Origin: Solea solea
Lineage: Eukaryota; Chordata; Actinopteri; Pleuronectiformes; Soleidae
Length of the DNA stretch: 64,000 nt
Reading direction: 5' to 3'
NCBI RefSeq assembly: GCF_958295425.1
Contig: NC_081149.1
Coordinates: forward strand, 23,359,964 to 23,423,963
Shown here piece by piece: positions 24,171 through 36,649 of the stretch. Both the position numbers and the translations under genes were made by a program. The notes below the pieces were generated by a model. The model saw nothing but the letters and a program-made list of their open reading frames with translations, searched no databases and was not told the DNA's origin. Every line of letters begins with the position of its first letter. The first letter of the stretch is position 1.

Positions 24171-26930
24171 AGAGCCAATAGAGTTTCTAGTAAAAGATTT
24201 TGGAGGAGTTTCCCCTAAATTCCTCTATAAGCCTCTGTGTCATTGGCACATTCACAGTATACAGAGAGAGAGAGACAGACAGATAGAGAGAGAGACAGCA
24301 TCAGTGTAACAAATTCACACTAAAATGGATTTTGAATTTAGAGGTATTTTTGTAACAAAAAAAGTCGGCGGCTCTCTTTAATGAGACGACTTGTGTGAAA
24401 ACATTGTAGTTTTTGTACTCCTGTCGTTGCAGTTTGGTTACGGTGCGTCTGTGAAATGTGTCGTAATGGATCACGGATTTCTGTGTCTCAGTCCACTTCA
24501 CTGCTAATACGTTATTTTAGTATTATTATCATCAAGTCGTGGGTGCATTAATGCATAAAACCTCTGGCCTTTCAATAGTTTTGACGGTGAGTCTGCCAAC
24601 ATTTAGCAGCACAGTTACAGTTAGATTTTAGAATCCATGATACAATATGAACTCTTGTTTGTTTTTGGGTTACACTTTTGATCTTTACCTGGTACAGCTA
24701 CTGTTTTAGCTTCATAGTGGTGAACAATTCAAATGCATTGATTGTTATTGTGGTTGACTGTTTGATGACTAGACTCCAGAACATCCGTGTCGCTTATTTG
24801 ATTGTTTTTCATCGTAAAACTTTATGTGGACTTTATAAAGATGCTAAAGGTGTAGTTCTGTAAACAATAAAAACATCTTTACTGACCCTACAGTGCTTCT
24901 TGTTTTTTTTCTCTTCTGTTTCGTTGTATAGTTTTTTTTTCTTTAACCCATTACTAAGTCTTTGTCACAGCTGATGCCGGAGACATTGTTTGCTGTGGTG
25001 CTAATGTTCAGCCAGACTCCAAGGAAAACTGATTAGATAATGTTTTATTTGAACAATTTATCATTAAGTGAAATATTTTACTTTCACTTTTTTTTTGATT
25101 ATATTAACGCTTGTCTATTTTGGTTTTATTTTGTAGTTGAAAGTTGCTCATTTAATGCACCTTTGCAAATACTTTATTTAATATGTTTGTGATCATTTGT
25201 TTTCAGAAGTTTCAGTAAAAGTTAAAAGTTTTAAAAAAACAAAAGTGGAATTACTGAGGTAGTTTATTTGAGATCATCATTAAAGTATCCATTAAGTTTG
25301 TCTCGCTTAATGCACAATTACAAAGATCTGTTGGGGAAAAAAAAACAACAAATCATTAAACTGATAATACTTGTTTACAAATACAAATGCTTTTAATGCT
25401 TCACTTTGAATATGAAAGCTTAAAATAAATCTGTGATCTGTGCCCTCTTAAGGGCCCAAGAGGTCAAGGGGCCCTGAAGCCCAAGTCAGCACCTCAATAA
25501 GTCAAAAAGCAAAAGGCTATGAATCTGAACAAATTGAGGTGTTGCCCTTCTCCAGAATATAGGAAATCACATCTACCAAATTCAGAATTTTCCGGGGGAG
25601 GACCCCACACCCCCACACCCCCACACCCCTCTTCCCGTTTGTACCCACTCTTGAACAGATAGGGTGGTCGTTATGCATCAGTGCCCAGACAGTAGTTCAT
25701 TATCTGTTTGTATTAACACAATTGATAATGTAACATTATAGTGTGACGTTTGTGTCAATAATCGTCGAGCACAGGTGACTCAGAATTATATCTGATTTGT
25801 GTCACATGGGAGGAAAAGATCAGGGAGGAGTGGACGGAGGGTGCGCCACACCTTTGAGCCATAAAAGCAGAAAGTGGCATCACTCCATCTCTTTTTGAAA
25901 TTAAGGTTAAAAAAAACACATAGATTTTATAGAATTGCATTTTGATTATTTGAGTAAAATTAAAAAATAAATATTTGAGGGGATAAGCTAGAATCATGTT
26001 TCATATTCTAATCTCGAGGAAAAAAGAATGACTGCAACTGAAACTTTCTAATCCATAAATCCGTCTAAAAGTCAATTAAATGTAAATGTTGAAAAAAGTT
26101 AATTGTTTTTTTTCTTTGTTTCATGGAGCAAAGAAAGCATCAAATATTCACATTTCAGAAGCTGGTTCGGTTTCTTTAGATATCTGAATAGTGTTGCGCT
26201 AACCCTTTAACAGCGAGCGCATCAAAGAAAACAAGTTTGCACAAGCACACTTACTTTTAAGTGTTACTGCAATTACTCAACAGAGCCGGCGAATCAGCAT
26301 CTTGTAGCCTGAGAGGAGAGAGTTGGAAAAACCTGGCCTGTTTTTGGACATTGAGACAAAGACTCAAACAAATGTGTCTTAAAACGTTTTGTTTTTCTTC
26401 ATTTTAAATTGTTAATACACTATTTTAACATGCAGTAAATTGTAAATAACAGCCAGATGATCTGTTAAAGTTAAAGTAGGGCTTTTATTATTTAGTGCAC
26501 ATCTGTTCTAAGTTTAAAAAATCAACCAAAACATAGTTATTAAACTGGCTCTTTGAATATGAAAGTGCACAATCTTTATAGAACACTATATAGGCAAATG
26601 TACTTCGTGTGGTAGGACATGACAGATTACAATTGCCCCCCCCCCCAAATAAAGGTTGTTTCTTTGTTTCCTTATCTTCCTTCCTTCCTTCTTCTTATCC
26701 TCACACTAGCAGCCATATTTCTGTCTGGTTGCTCTCTTTGATTATTTTATTGTCTTTTAATGCACATTTCGTTGCCTGATTGACTGATTGATTGCCTGAT
26801 TATGGCCTGTGAGGCATTTTGGGGGCCGCTCCCTTCTTGTTGAGCAAGTCTGCACTTTACTCTCTCCTCACGCTCTCCTCACTCTCTCACACACACACAC
26901 ACACACTTACACACACTGCGCTGTTCGATT

Positions 26931-27002
26931 GGGAATTTCTGGGGGAAATCACATGCGCTAAAAGAAGAGGAGGAGACATTCTAATAGAAAGTGAAAGTAA
27001 AG
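26931..27002 (+). promoter_or_regulatory. NF-kB-like and ISRE-like sites before the first exon of the cytokine-like gene
   Basis: GGGAATTTCT at 26931-26940 differs from a standard kB site by one base, and a weaker GGGGGAAATC follows directly. GAAAGTGAAAGTAAAG at 26987-27002 fits the GAAANNGAAA core bound by IRF and ISGF3 factors. They lie 60-140 bases before the splice donor at 27069. No TATA box is seen. The start site is unknown, so the sites may be in the promoter or the 5' UTR. Confidence 0.5.
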
Positions 27003-27068
27003 TGTGGTGGCGAGACGAGCAGAATGTGTGCCGCCTTGGATCAGAGCAGACGTTCGCAGCGAGACACG
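27003..27068 (+). other. Probable non-coding first exon of the cytokine-like gene (5' end unknown)
   Basis: The stretch ends in a strong donor, ACG|gtaagtcc, and the next plausible acceptor in the same transcription unit is at 32268. An ATG at 27024 opens a frame that would run through the junction and stop at 32289-32291, four bases before the main start codon, giving a 22-codon upstream frame. Confidence 0.4.
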
Positions 27069-27090
27069 GTAAGTCCTGATGCTTTCACTT

Positions 27091-27131
27091 ATACGCGTGC
27101 GTGCGTGCGTGCGTGCGCACGTGCGTGTGTG
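27091..27131. repeat. Alternating purine-pyrimidine GCGT tract
   Basis: 41 bases alternate perfectly between purine and pyrimidine, mostly (GCGT)n. It starts 22 bases after the candidate exon 1 donor. This composition favours Z-DNA. Confidence 0.85.
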
Positions 27132-27782
27132 GGACACTTGTTGGACATACAGTACGTGACTCTGTCGCACTCTATTCTATTGTTTAGTCTGTGAGTCTGT
27201 GTGAACCAAGTGTGCGGATGTCGACACAGTGTTTCGTGGTGTTCACGTGTAGAGACTCGTCTGATCGAACACTGTAGGCTACAGTAAGTACAGGCTCCAC
27301 AGAGACACACACGGATACACACATTCATAATCGATGAATCGTTTGGTCCATGCAGATCATCCATTTAACGTCACAAAATCGATTATCAAAATAGTTGACG
27401 ATTCATTTAGTAATGGTTAGACTTATTTACACCCATTTTAACCGCTATTATAAAATATTACAGCTTTGTTGGTTGGTGATGTCTGTGGCTAAACTTTAAT
27501 GTATGTTTTTTTAATGTTGGCTGAGCAGTGTGTGTGTGTGTGCGTAGTGTTTGTTTTTGTGGTTAAGGTGGTCTTTAACCATTTATGGTCCATGACCTTT
27601 CTTTTGATTTACACACCTTTCCATGGTCGCCCTTTAACTCTTTAACAGATCTGTGCCACAGGTGCACCAATGGGAATAATACACAACTCCTGGTGTTGTG
27701 TGTGTGTGTGTGTGTTTATAGGTCACATATTCAGGCTTTAAAAAGTGCCATTATTTTCTTGCCTTCTGTCTGAAAAAAAGAA

Positions 27783-28185
27783 AGAAAAAAGGTTGCCACC
27801 AGTTTTACAGTAGCCGTTTATTGTTGTTAGTCTTGGCAGTTGGTCAGGACTAGGTTTAGCAACGTTATGTGCCCAAAGAACGAGGTCAGCTGACTACCTG
27901 AATATAGTGAATGGCATATTCCAAGATGACAATGCCAGGATTCATCGGGCTCAAATTGTTAAAGAGTGATGAGAGATCATTTTCACACATGGAGTCCAGA
28001 CCTTAACCTCATTAAGCCTTTTGGACGGAAATAGGAAATAAATCTGTGCAGAAGCTTATCAAAGCAATGCCACAGTGAATGAATGCCGTAATCAAAGCTA
28101 AAGGCGGTCCAACCAAATATTAGGAGTGATTTTGCACGTGTTGTTGAGTCAAAGTCGTGATTCCTTTTATATATCGCATTTTTAG
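27783..28185 (+). mobile_element. Tc1/mariner remnant
   Basis: The line ttccaagatgacaatgccag reads as FQDDNARIHRAQIV, a degenerate copy of the Tc1-type DDE region (usually HDNARPH). Flanking sequence (gttgccacc, gtgcccaaagaacgaggtca) matches the reverse strand of the short element at 56590-57015. Frames are broken. Confidence 0.65.
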
Positions 28186-28271
28186 TAGTGAAATAAAGTC
28201 ACACAAATAGACCAAATTTCCAAATTTCACAAATTCAATCTGATTTTGAGCACTTTCTGCTCAGGTGTGTT

Positions 28272-28277
<6 letters not shown>

Positions 28278-28319
<42 letters not shown>
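28278..28319. repeat. (AT)n microsatellite
   Basis: About 20 AT units followed by a T-rich stretch, in intron 1 of the cytokine-like gene. Confidence 0.9.
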
Positions 28320-28322
<3 letters not shown>

Positions 28323-30741
28323 TTTTTTTTTTTATTTATTTATTTTTTTTTAAATCACATTGCCCATAGGTTGCGCTGAAACAAAAGGATGTAATACACT
28401 CTTATAGCCTCTGTATAAACTGTATGTTTTAACATAGTGTTCTAAGGGTTAAGAGCCAGACGAGTGTACGTGCAGGGTGAGAGAGAGAGAGAGAGGGAGA
28501 GAGAGAGAGAGAGTACAGAGTTGGCATTCTGCCTGTGTTGAGAGAAATAAACACTCAGACCATGATCAACCTGAGTCACGGCTGGACATTGGGCTCTGGC
28601 ATTTTCACATATGTTTTGTGGAAAGATTCATTAAATGTAAAACAAAGGGAACACATTGGAGTTCTTGTTGTTTATATGTTATTATGCTATTATTTTGAGC
28701 TCAGACTGCTCTGTGTGTGACTTGTGGCACCGGTCCTCATATGACTGGTCACTTTCCGTGTGGTCACACCCACAAGGAGCACATGAGCATGTTTTACGTC
28801 GCTCATGACATAAATCTGACATAAATCTGACACCATACGTGACACTCGACTACATGTGCATAACCATGTTAACCATGTTAACTCAATATCAACAATGTCT
28901 GCATGATAATCATGCATACTTGCTCTTCAAATCGAAGCCCCTCATTCACAACCTAGACTAGGCACTCTCATGTTCTCCATCGCCTTCCGCATGTTGCTGC
29001 CGTTGTCCCTCAGAGTCACATGGACTTTGCGCAAACGAATTTGCCACTTGTCAAACATTTCCAAGCAGCTGTCAAGTTTGTGATTGTTAATTGTACGGGA
29101 TTAAACTTTAGGGTTTCATAAACGAGGTAATGACGCAGATACACACACAAACGCAGCGTTAATTAATAATAATTAATAATTCCGGTCTATGTGGCCTTTA
29201 AAGGTTGGCACAGTCTGTGGTTGCTGTTGTCTGGTCCTCCTCCTACAGCAACTCGTGTACAATGAGGCCTAGTGCTGTCTCTTTTGATGTCCTGCTGAAA
29301 AGGCCAAATAGTTTAGGATCCAAGACGTTGTGTTGACAGATGCATGTCTCTCCAAAAGTTCAATACAAACCACTGTATCACTGTAGCATCTTCACATTAT
29401 GTGCAGATCATCCATTTAATGGGCACTGATGCGCCCCCGTACCATCAGCCATGCAGGTTTTTTGTACCTTTCACTGAGGACACTCTGGATAGTCTTTTGG
29501 TTCTTTTTTGTCTTTTTGTCTTTTTGAACCAGTGGAAACACACCAATAGCATCTGTTGTTTTTCCACTTTCCCACAAAACAACTGAAAACATGAGTCTGG
29601 ACTCTGCAGGGACCAAGTTGGACTTGTCAGTTTCCTCTTATTTATGAAATGCTAGGTGGGTCAGGCAGATTCTTTCCTCTTTCTGCACAGTAAGAAAATA
29701 CAGATTTGACCACATCTAATAATGATTTTGTGAAATTTTAATTTAAATAAACAGAAACGTAAAAAAAAGAAAAAAGTTCCTTGGTGATACAAACAGGACT
29801 GGGTAACCGGCAATAATTGGTCTGCGATTCACTATAAATTAAATTAAGTCAGTCTAAGAGTGAGTTAAATCAATTACACTTACAAAATAATTGCTTTTAC
29901 AATAACTATTATGTGAATGTCACTGTTTTTGTTGGTTTGCTCTAAATTTTATTCTTTTTTTAATACATTTTCTTTATTGTGCAAAACAAGTGAAGACAAA
30001 GTAATGAAAAAAAGACCAAATAACATAAGACAGATGATAAATAAATAAATGAGGATTACAATGGCTTGCGTGGTATATGAATATATTCCAGGTTTGATTG
30101 AAAACTGATATGTTGTTTAATTCAAGAGTCGTCATTTGTTCTGTTGAGATATATTCAATCCAGTCCAATCCAACTTTATTTACAAAGCACTTTAAAAACA
30201 GCAACAGCTGAAACACCAGAGATAACACAAATAAAACACAAATAAAAACATTAGACCTTAGAACAAGCAATAAAACATGCAATAAAACAATAAACAAGTC
30301 ATATAATAAAACTATAAAAAAGTTCAAACCAGACGTAAAGTGCTGTTTAGAAAGCATAGATTTGACCTTTAAGGCAACGTTAGGTGAAAAACGCTGGACT
30401 TCACTACTGCACCAGTTTGACGGCCCAATTGAAAATCCCTGTCCATTTGTGACTGTAGGCTTAACATGTGGTGCCAAAGGGCCCAGGTCAACAGGAAGGG
30501 TCTGACAGGAGCCATTGTGTCCAAACACGATCACTTCTATCTTCCTTTCATGAAAATGTAAAAAAGTTCAGGGCCATCTCGTCAAGACACTCTCAGGTGA
30601 ATTGACAGAGTAAGCGTCCTTCTGCTTTAGGGATGCATCAATCTGACTGGAACCTAAAGAAGAAGCAAGGGCCCTAAAATTGAGCCCTGTGGGACCCCAC
30701 ATGACAGGGGAGCAGATGAGGATTCTGAACCAGCAAGCGTT

Positions 30742-31012
30742 ATAGCGTGCTTCCACTGGCTCGCCTTGCCGCGTCATAAAAACATGGGTTCATCCCCAAC
30801 AATTACCAGGGTCTAAAATCTCAATATTTAACAGAGGAGTCCGGAGTATTTGGCGACAGCTGCTAAAAATCACAAAACCACAAAACAAACCCTGCAGCTG
30901 TGTGTCAGACGGAGTCATGGAGGAAATTCTGCACAATCCTTTTAATGAACTGATTCTAATGATTCAGTTACACTGAAAACAACTACTTTACCACAGTGGT
31001 AAAGGGTCATTA
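30742..31012. repeat. Partial copy of the car-like repeat with the ggagtcatggagga module
   Basis: It carries tgcttccactggctcgcc, ccaacaattaccaggg, cagaggagtccgg and gtgtcagacggagtcatgg. These are shared with 17240-17340, 37690-38080 and 62371-62950. Confidence 0.65.
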
Positions 31013-31415
31013 CACACACAGTTCTATCTACCAGATAAGACCGTAGAAATTATTCAGTAAGAGACTTGAACCCGTGGGTGCATATTTTTTTCAGATTTCT
31101 AATGTGAAAGATTACTTTCTTGGCGATAGTGAGATTAATTATTTATAATAATTAAACTTATTGTGTTAAGTTTGAAGGGCTGATGGATGGAGATGATGGA
31201 ATTTGAACCATACTTAAATCTGTGGAATTGTATATGAATGTAGATTAGAGTAAGATCTACCAGTTATGTATTGAATGAAAACTACACTACATAAATTTGC
31301 AGACTTTGCTTAAGACTTGTATGTATATGTTTTTAAATACAATTTGAACCATTTGTTATTTTATCATTCAGCAGTTTATCACTCATTATTCAAGTTTACA
31401 CCTCTTTGTTTTCAG

Positions 31416-31700
31416 AAGCTGCAACGATGAATCGATTACTAAATGAATTGTCGGCTAATTTTATAAGCTGTTAATCACTTTGAATGTCTGTCTTTAAGCG
31501 TATTAAATGTGAATATGATATAAATCCTAGTTTCTTTGCTCCATGTAACAAAGAAATCATTAAAAGCAAATCATTTTGGTTTGTGGACAAAATGAGACAT
31601 TTGAGAAACGTCATCATTTCTATTTTATTTTTTACTTTTTCTAACATTTTATGGACTCGATTAAATAATCCACATTAACTGATTATGAAAGTAAACTTTT
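31416..31700. mobile_element. Diverged hAT-type MITE copy
   Basis: It shares agctgcaacgatgaatcgat, tttctttgctcc and cattttggtttgtggacaaa with the 7326-7700 element, but the right end has decayed. Confidence 0.65.
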
Positions 31701-32278
31701 GTTTATATTTTGATGACATAATTCATGTGCAAGCCTCAAAGTGCACGAGTGAGTGAATTTTATCTATCAGCTGTAAATATTATTATCGTACATCAGCTAA
31801 AAACTTAATCTAAACCCATATTGGTTGACTTTATTCAAGTGTTGCAGGAAAACGGCAGTAAAAATACTTTGCTCCTCACATTTTGCTCTTGTCCCGATTC
31901 ACTGTATGTTGTGAGTTGTGAGTGAAAAAGTTAAAAAGGAAAAGGAAACACTGATAATAAGATAACATGAGCCTCTACTTTTAGTCTTTGACGGTGTGGG
32001 ATGTTTCTCATCTTCAATCGTGTTCTGTCGTGTAGGAACGCGACAGAACAGAATAACGTCATGCAGCTGCAACATGCTGGTGTGTGTGTGTGTGTGGGTT
32101 GTGGGTTGTGAGTGCGTAATCAAGTGGAATTTGACTTTCACTTCCTTTGCCAAAACTGTACTCGAGTATTGTTGTCTTTGTTTTTTTTGGAAAGGAATTC
32201 ACTGATGAATGATGATATAAATACGTCTGTCATATTTCCTTCTTTCTTTCTTCTTCTCTTTTCATAGTGCGAGTCTCG

Positions 32279-32314
32279 ATGCTCACGATAGCAGCATGTC
32301 CTCATGGAAAATAG
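32279..32314 (+). promoter_or_regulatory. Overlapping upstream ORF
   Basis: An ATG at 32279 opens an 11-codon frame that stops at TAG 32312-32314, overlapping the main start (32296) in another frame. Its context is weak (T at -3). The main ATG has A at -3, which supports the chosen start. Confidence 0.5.
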
Positions 32315-35300
32315 TGACCTGTGTGGGTCTCTTGGTAAGTCCGACTACCACAGCTATTTCTTTCAGACACAATATGTCGTTTACATGTTTGCAATATTCT
32401 TAATATTATTAATCATTAAAATAAAATCCTGCCCACTCACCCTTTAACGGAACAGAGAGCTTTAATTTTTTTTTTTCTCCTTTGTCCACCGTATTGAACA
32501 GTCCAACATTAATGCATGTTTTTAAAAAAAAACTTGTTGTCATTCAAGTCTGTTAAATGCTGTTAAATACTCGTGTTCAGAAATGTGAATAATTTGGGTT
32601 ATGCACCAATCTGTGCTGTACGCTGTTGTTGAGCTGGTTGTGAAGAATGAACAGAGATGAGTACACAGTTGCAGACACACGTCCCTGTGAATGAGCTGTA
32701 TGTGTTACCTGCATCAAATATTCCCTTATCCAGAAAGACAGTGGGACATTTGTGTGCATGTAAACTGAATGCTCTCAGTGTCGGCTAGTTAAGATGACGC
32801 TCTTTGTCTTCTGCAGGTGTCGCTGATTTCCATCGCAAAACAAGACTGTTCTGATTACTTCAAAATGACAAATTGGGTATGTGTGAATATTCACATTATA
32901 TACGGTATATCTCTGCCAAATCAAATATGTGGATCATGTACTGTCGTGACCACTAGAAAAAATAATATATATATGTATGTATATATATATATATGTGTGT
33001 ATGTATGTATGTATATATATATATATATATATACATACATATATATGTATATGTGTGTGTATATATGTGTGTATATATATGTATGTATATATATATTTGT
33101 GTGTACATGTATATATGTATATATATATACATATATACATGTACATATATATATTTTTTTTTATTTTTTTTTATTTTGTGATAATGGATGGGGCATCACT
33201 TAAAGGAATACTTCACCGATTTGCATTTAGCTTTGTATTACTAGAATAGGGATAATATTTTTGAAAAATTGTGAGAAATATCTTCATTCTTTTCTTTGTT
33301 ACGTGCTCACCAGTGACACCGAGGCTTGAAACTGCGATGCTAATTCCACACATTTTAGACCCACTCGTAGAGCGACGGGACCTCATTCCCAGAATGTAAA
33401 CAGTGTCCGCCATCTTTGCTAACAGTAATGTTAACAGGACATAGTGTCACTGGTGAAGTGTTCCTTTAACGTAGCTGGTAACTCAGGTAACTACTGCTCA
33501 TCGGTAGATATTTTGAACCACCCCTAACAGTGCTTAACAGATGTGTTAGACCACACGTCATAAAAACCTGTCTTTTTAAATAACAAACTGAATTCACCGT
33601 TTTGTACCCAAATATGAGCCTTCTTCTCTGAGAAGTCAGAAATGAATCAAGCACAACATTTCAACCACGAAAACTAATTTTTCTGTTCAGGAATGCAAGT
33701 AAATAACTTTAATTTGACATCTTAATCGTAAAATTATAATGTGCTGTACTATTATTTCCTCTTTTTTTTAATAAAACAGAACATTAGAAAATGCATGGAT
33801 AACAATAATAACTATATGTAGCATTAAAAATATAATTTGGGTTAAAGAGAGGGTTGAGAGGTGTAGTGGTTAGCACTCTCGCCCTTGAGCCCCGGTTGTA
33901 ACAAGGATCTTTCTGCATGGAGTTTGCATGTTCTCCCCGTGTCTGTGTGGGTTTTCTCTGGGTTCTCCGGCTTCCTCCCACAATCCAAAAACAAATTGGA
34001 CATGTTGAACACTTGCAAGGCTGGTTTCCCACTATAGCCATGTTTCCACAAAGTGGAATTGTTTGGCTTGGCTTGGTAGTTTATCTTTTTGTTTGTTTTA
34101 TTTGGAATGGTACCAAAATAACCAGCCTCTACTGCTCCATTTCATACCCCTTTGGGGTACTTGAGTCAAATGGCATGGTACTGTCCAAAACCAAACAGTA
34201 CCATGGTGGACACACGACATAACAGACAGTAGGGGGAGTGGAGACAGGCCCCTAAACTCTCTGCAACAAGTCATTTAAGAATCACAGTGACTCCGAAGCT
34301 AGGGTACAAATCCTGCTTAGTTCTGCTTTATCTGCACATAAAGCAAATCAAACACCACAGAGGAAATGGCTTTATTCCTCAAAACAATGTGCAATGAGGA
34401 AACACTGGTGACATAAATAGCTAGCGGTTATGAAATGATTAAAAAAAGGAAACTACAATAACAATTTATACTGTAAGAATAAATAAATAAATAAAAAATA
34501 AATGAATAAAGTGTAATACATACACAAAGTCAATAAAAAACAAGCCAGAATTATGTTGATCCTAAATGAGATGATAAAACGCACAATAGCAATTACTAGG
34601 GCTGTAAAGTTCCAGTCGACTGGTCGATTTATGAGTCGTTTCGTTCTTGGTCGACTTTTTGCCGTGTTAAGTTCATACAGTCTATGGTTAATTTGATTTC
34701 ATCAGGAGGAATGTACCACAAGTGCTAATGGGGGTGTTTTCAGAGCACCCCTGTTTCACACCCCTGTAACAGCGTATCTTCAGAGAACACCCCCTTTGTT
34801 TTCAGTATTTTGGATTAGCCCAGCCCACAACGTCCGGTCATGTCATCGGCAGTGTGGCAGCATTTTATAAAAAATAGATGGCGGGAAAAAAGTCAAGTGC
34901 AAAGTTTGCAAGCAACAGTTTTCCTATCATATAAAAACGGTTAGCTAACTTGTATAAGAACATATCAGAGTTACCATATTTCAATTTAGTCTAATAATCG
35001 CTGATTCGTTTAATAATCGAAATTTCAGGGCTTCAGTTGACCAAGAATTTCTTTAGGTTGATTGATTGATTACAGCCGTAGCAATTACACACTAACCACA
35101 TCAACATCAGTGAGGGAGAAACCACAGATGTACTTTTAGTGACGTCTTCTCTTTGTCTCCTTCTCTCCTTCACCTTAAGACGGAAAATCAGCTGAAGCAG
35201 AGTTTTCCCCTTGTAAACGCCACAGATTCAAATGTAAGTTCCTGTTCAGCTCTCTTACTACACACAAGTGGAACCAGTTTGCCACAGAGGGACTGGACTG

Positions 35301-36589
35301 TACAAATGCCCTTTTTTCCCTGTACAGGACGTCATCGAATGTACTTTGGAAATGCTGTGCAAAGAAAATAGATCCCCGTGTCACTTATTACAGTGTTTCA
35401 ACGTGAGTCATTTATACTTTCATGTTTTTTTATCTCTTCAAAAAATGTTTAAATGACATGTGTTTGCGTTTCCTCTGTCTTATGTGTGTGTGTTGTCTGT
35501 TTGTTTGTGAATGTTATATGATGATGTACAGTATATACACTCAAAGTCAGTTTATTAGGTACACAGTTAAATTAAGTGTCGGGAAGAATAGCGCTCAGAG
35601 AAGCAGAAGTGGTTATGGGAGAGCCTGCTTCATAATGGACCATTACATGACGACACTGTGACCCTTCTTTTTTCCAGGAATGTGTGCCATGTCTTTTCTA
35701 AGTATTTTGAGTAACCATGGCGACAAAAAAAGATTTCTCTCAGGCTGGAGAAGGGTCACAGTGTCGTCGTCCTTTAACGTAGAGATGTCATTGAAACTTC
35801 AAACGGATCCCAGGACTAGAGACTTTTTTCTTTTAATTTGATGTTTTGACACCTACTTGGGTTTTTACACAATCACAGTTTAAGTTCTGTGCTTTTTGTG
35901 GACATCCATGAGTGTGTATTGCGCCCGTTGAGTGTGTGACATCGTCGATGACAAAAATCACAAAAATCCCTAAAGAAACTCTCTTCCTGCCCACAAGATC
36001 CAACCTACACAGAGTGTTGTTGTCATTCTCATATGACTTGTGTTTTTTTTTTTTTCTTAAAATCACCTTAGAAGCAGAGAGAGTTCTGACCAAAGGGGGA
36101 TTTTTAAACCGTCATTTCTCTGTACATATTTATATATAATTGAAAATTCATTTTTCTCTTTTCTCATGTTAGACATGGTCAACCATTTATATTCTGTTTC
36201 TTTAGTATTGTAATTGCAATGCATCATCTCTGTGTTTATACCACAGGAAGATACAGTCGAGGGGACGAGAAGGCCATTAACGTGTAAAAACAAGACTTCT
36301 CAGAACATCTCGTTCTATCACCTTCACTGCTTGGTCGCCAGAGCAGCCCGTGATGTTATTGTACCTGAAGGTATCTATCATGATCTCATCACCTGCTCTC
36401 CTTTAACGGTCAGCGGTGCCTGCTTTAGCTGGACGGGGCTGACACCCTCACTCTTCTTGCTCCTGTTTTTAGACGGTTCATGTTTAAATCTAACTATTGT
36501 CCTTATAACTGTTAACAAACTGTTTATGATTATTATTATTATTATTATTATTATTGTTATTATATTTCCAAATGTATAATTTGCTTTTT

Positions 36590-36649
<60 letters not shown>

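Larger units (their letters stand above)
22661..26800. other. Repeat-rich spacer between cpt1 and the cytokine-like gene
   Basis: No exon could be supported on either strand. It holds a truncated hAT-family piece (23480-23680), a CTCGCCTCCC tandem run (23866-23906), a car-like repeat (23915-24170), GA-type simple sequence (about 24260-24298), an ACCCCCAC run near 25605-25630, and a weak hAT remnant at about 26033-26180. The rest is AT-rich and unremarkable. Confidence 0.6.

Noticed and set aside
29974..30534. 186-residue minus-strand frame, the longest in the window
   Set aside because: It runs through AT-rich repeat sequence (aactttatttacaaagcac and AATAAA runs). Composition is low complexity and there is no family resemblance.
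32817..33249. Long Tyr/Ile-rich frames on both strands after the second coding exon
   Set aside because: They come from the TATA/TGTA microsatellite. Only 32817-32876 is a true exon.
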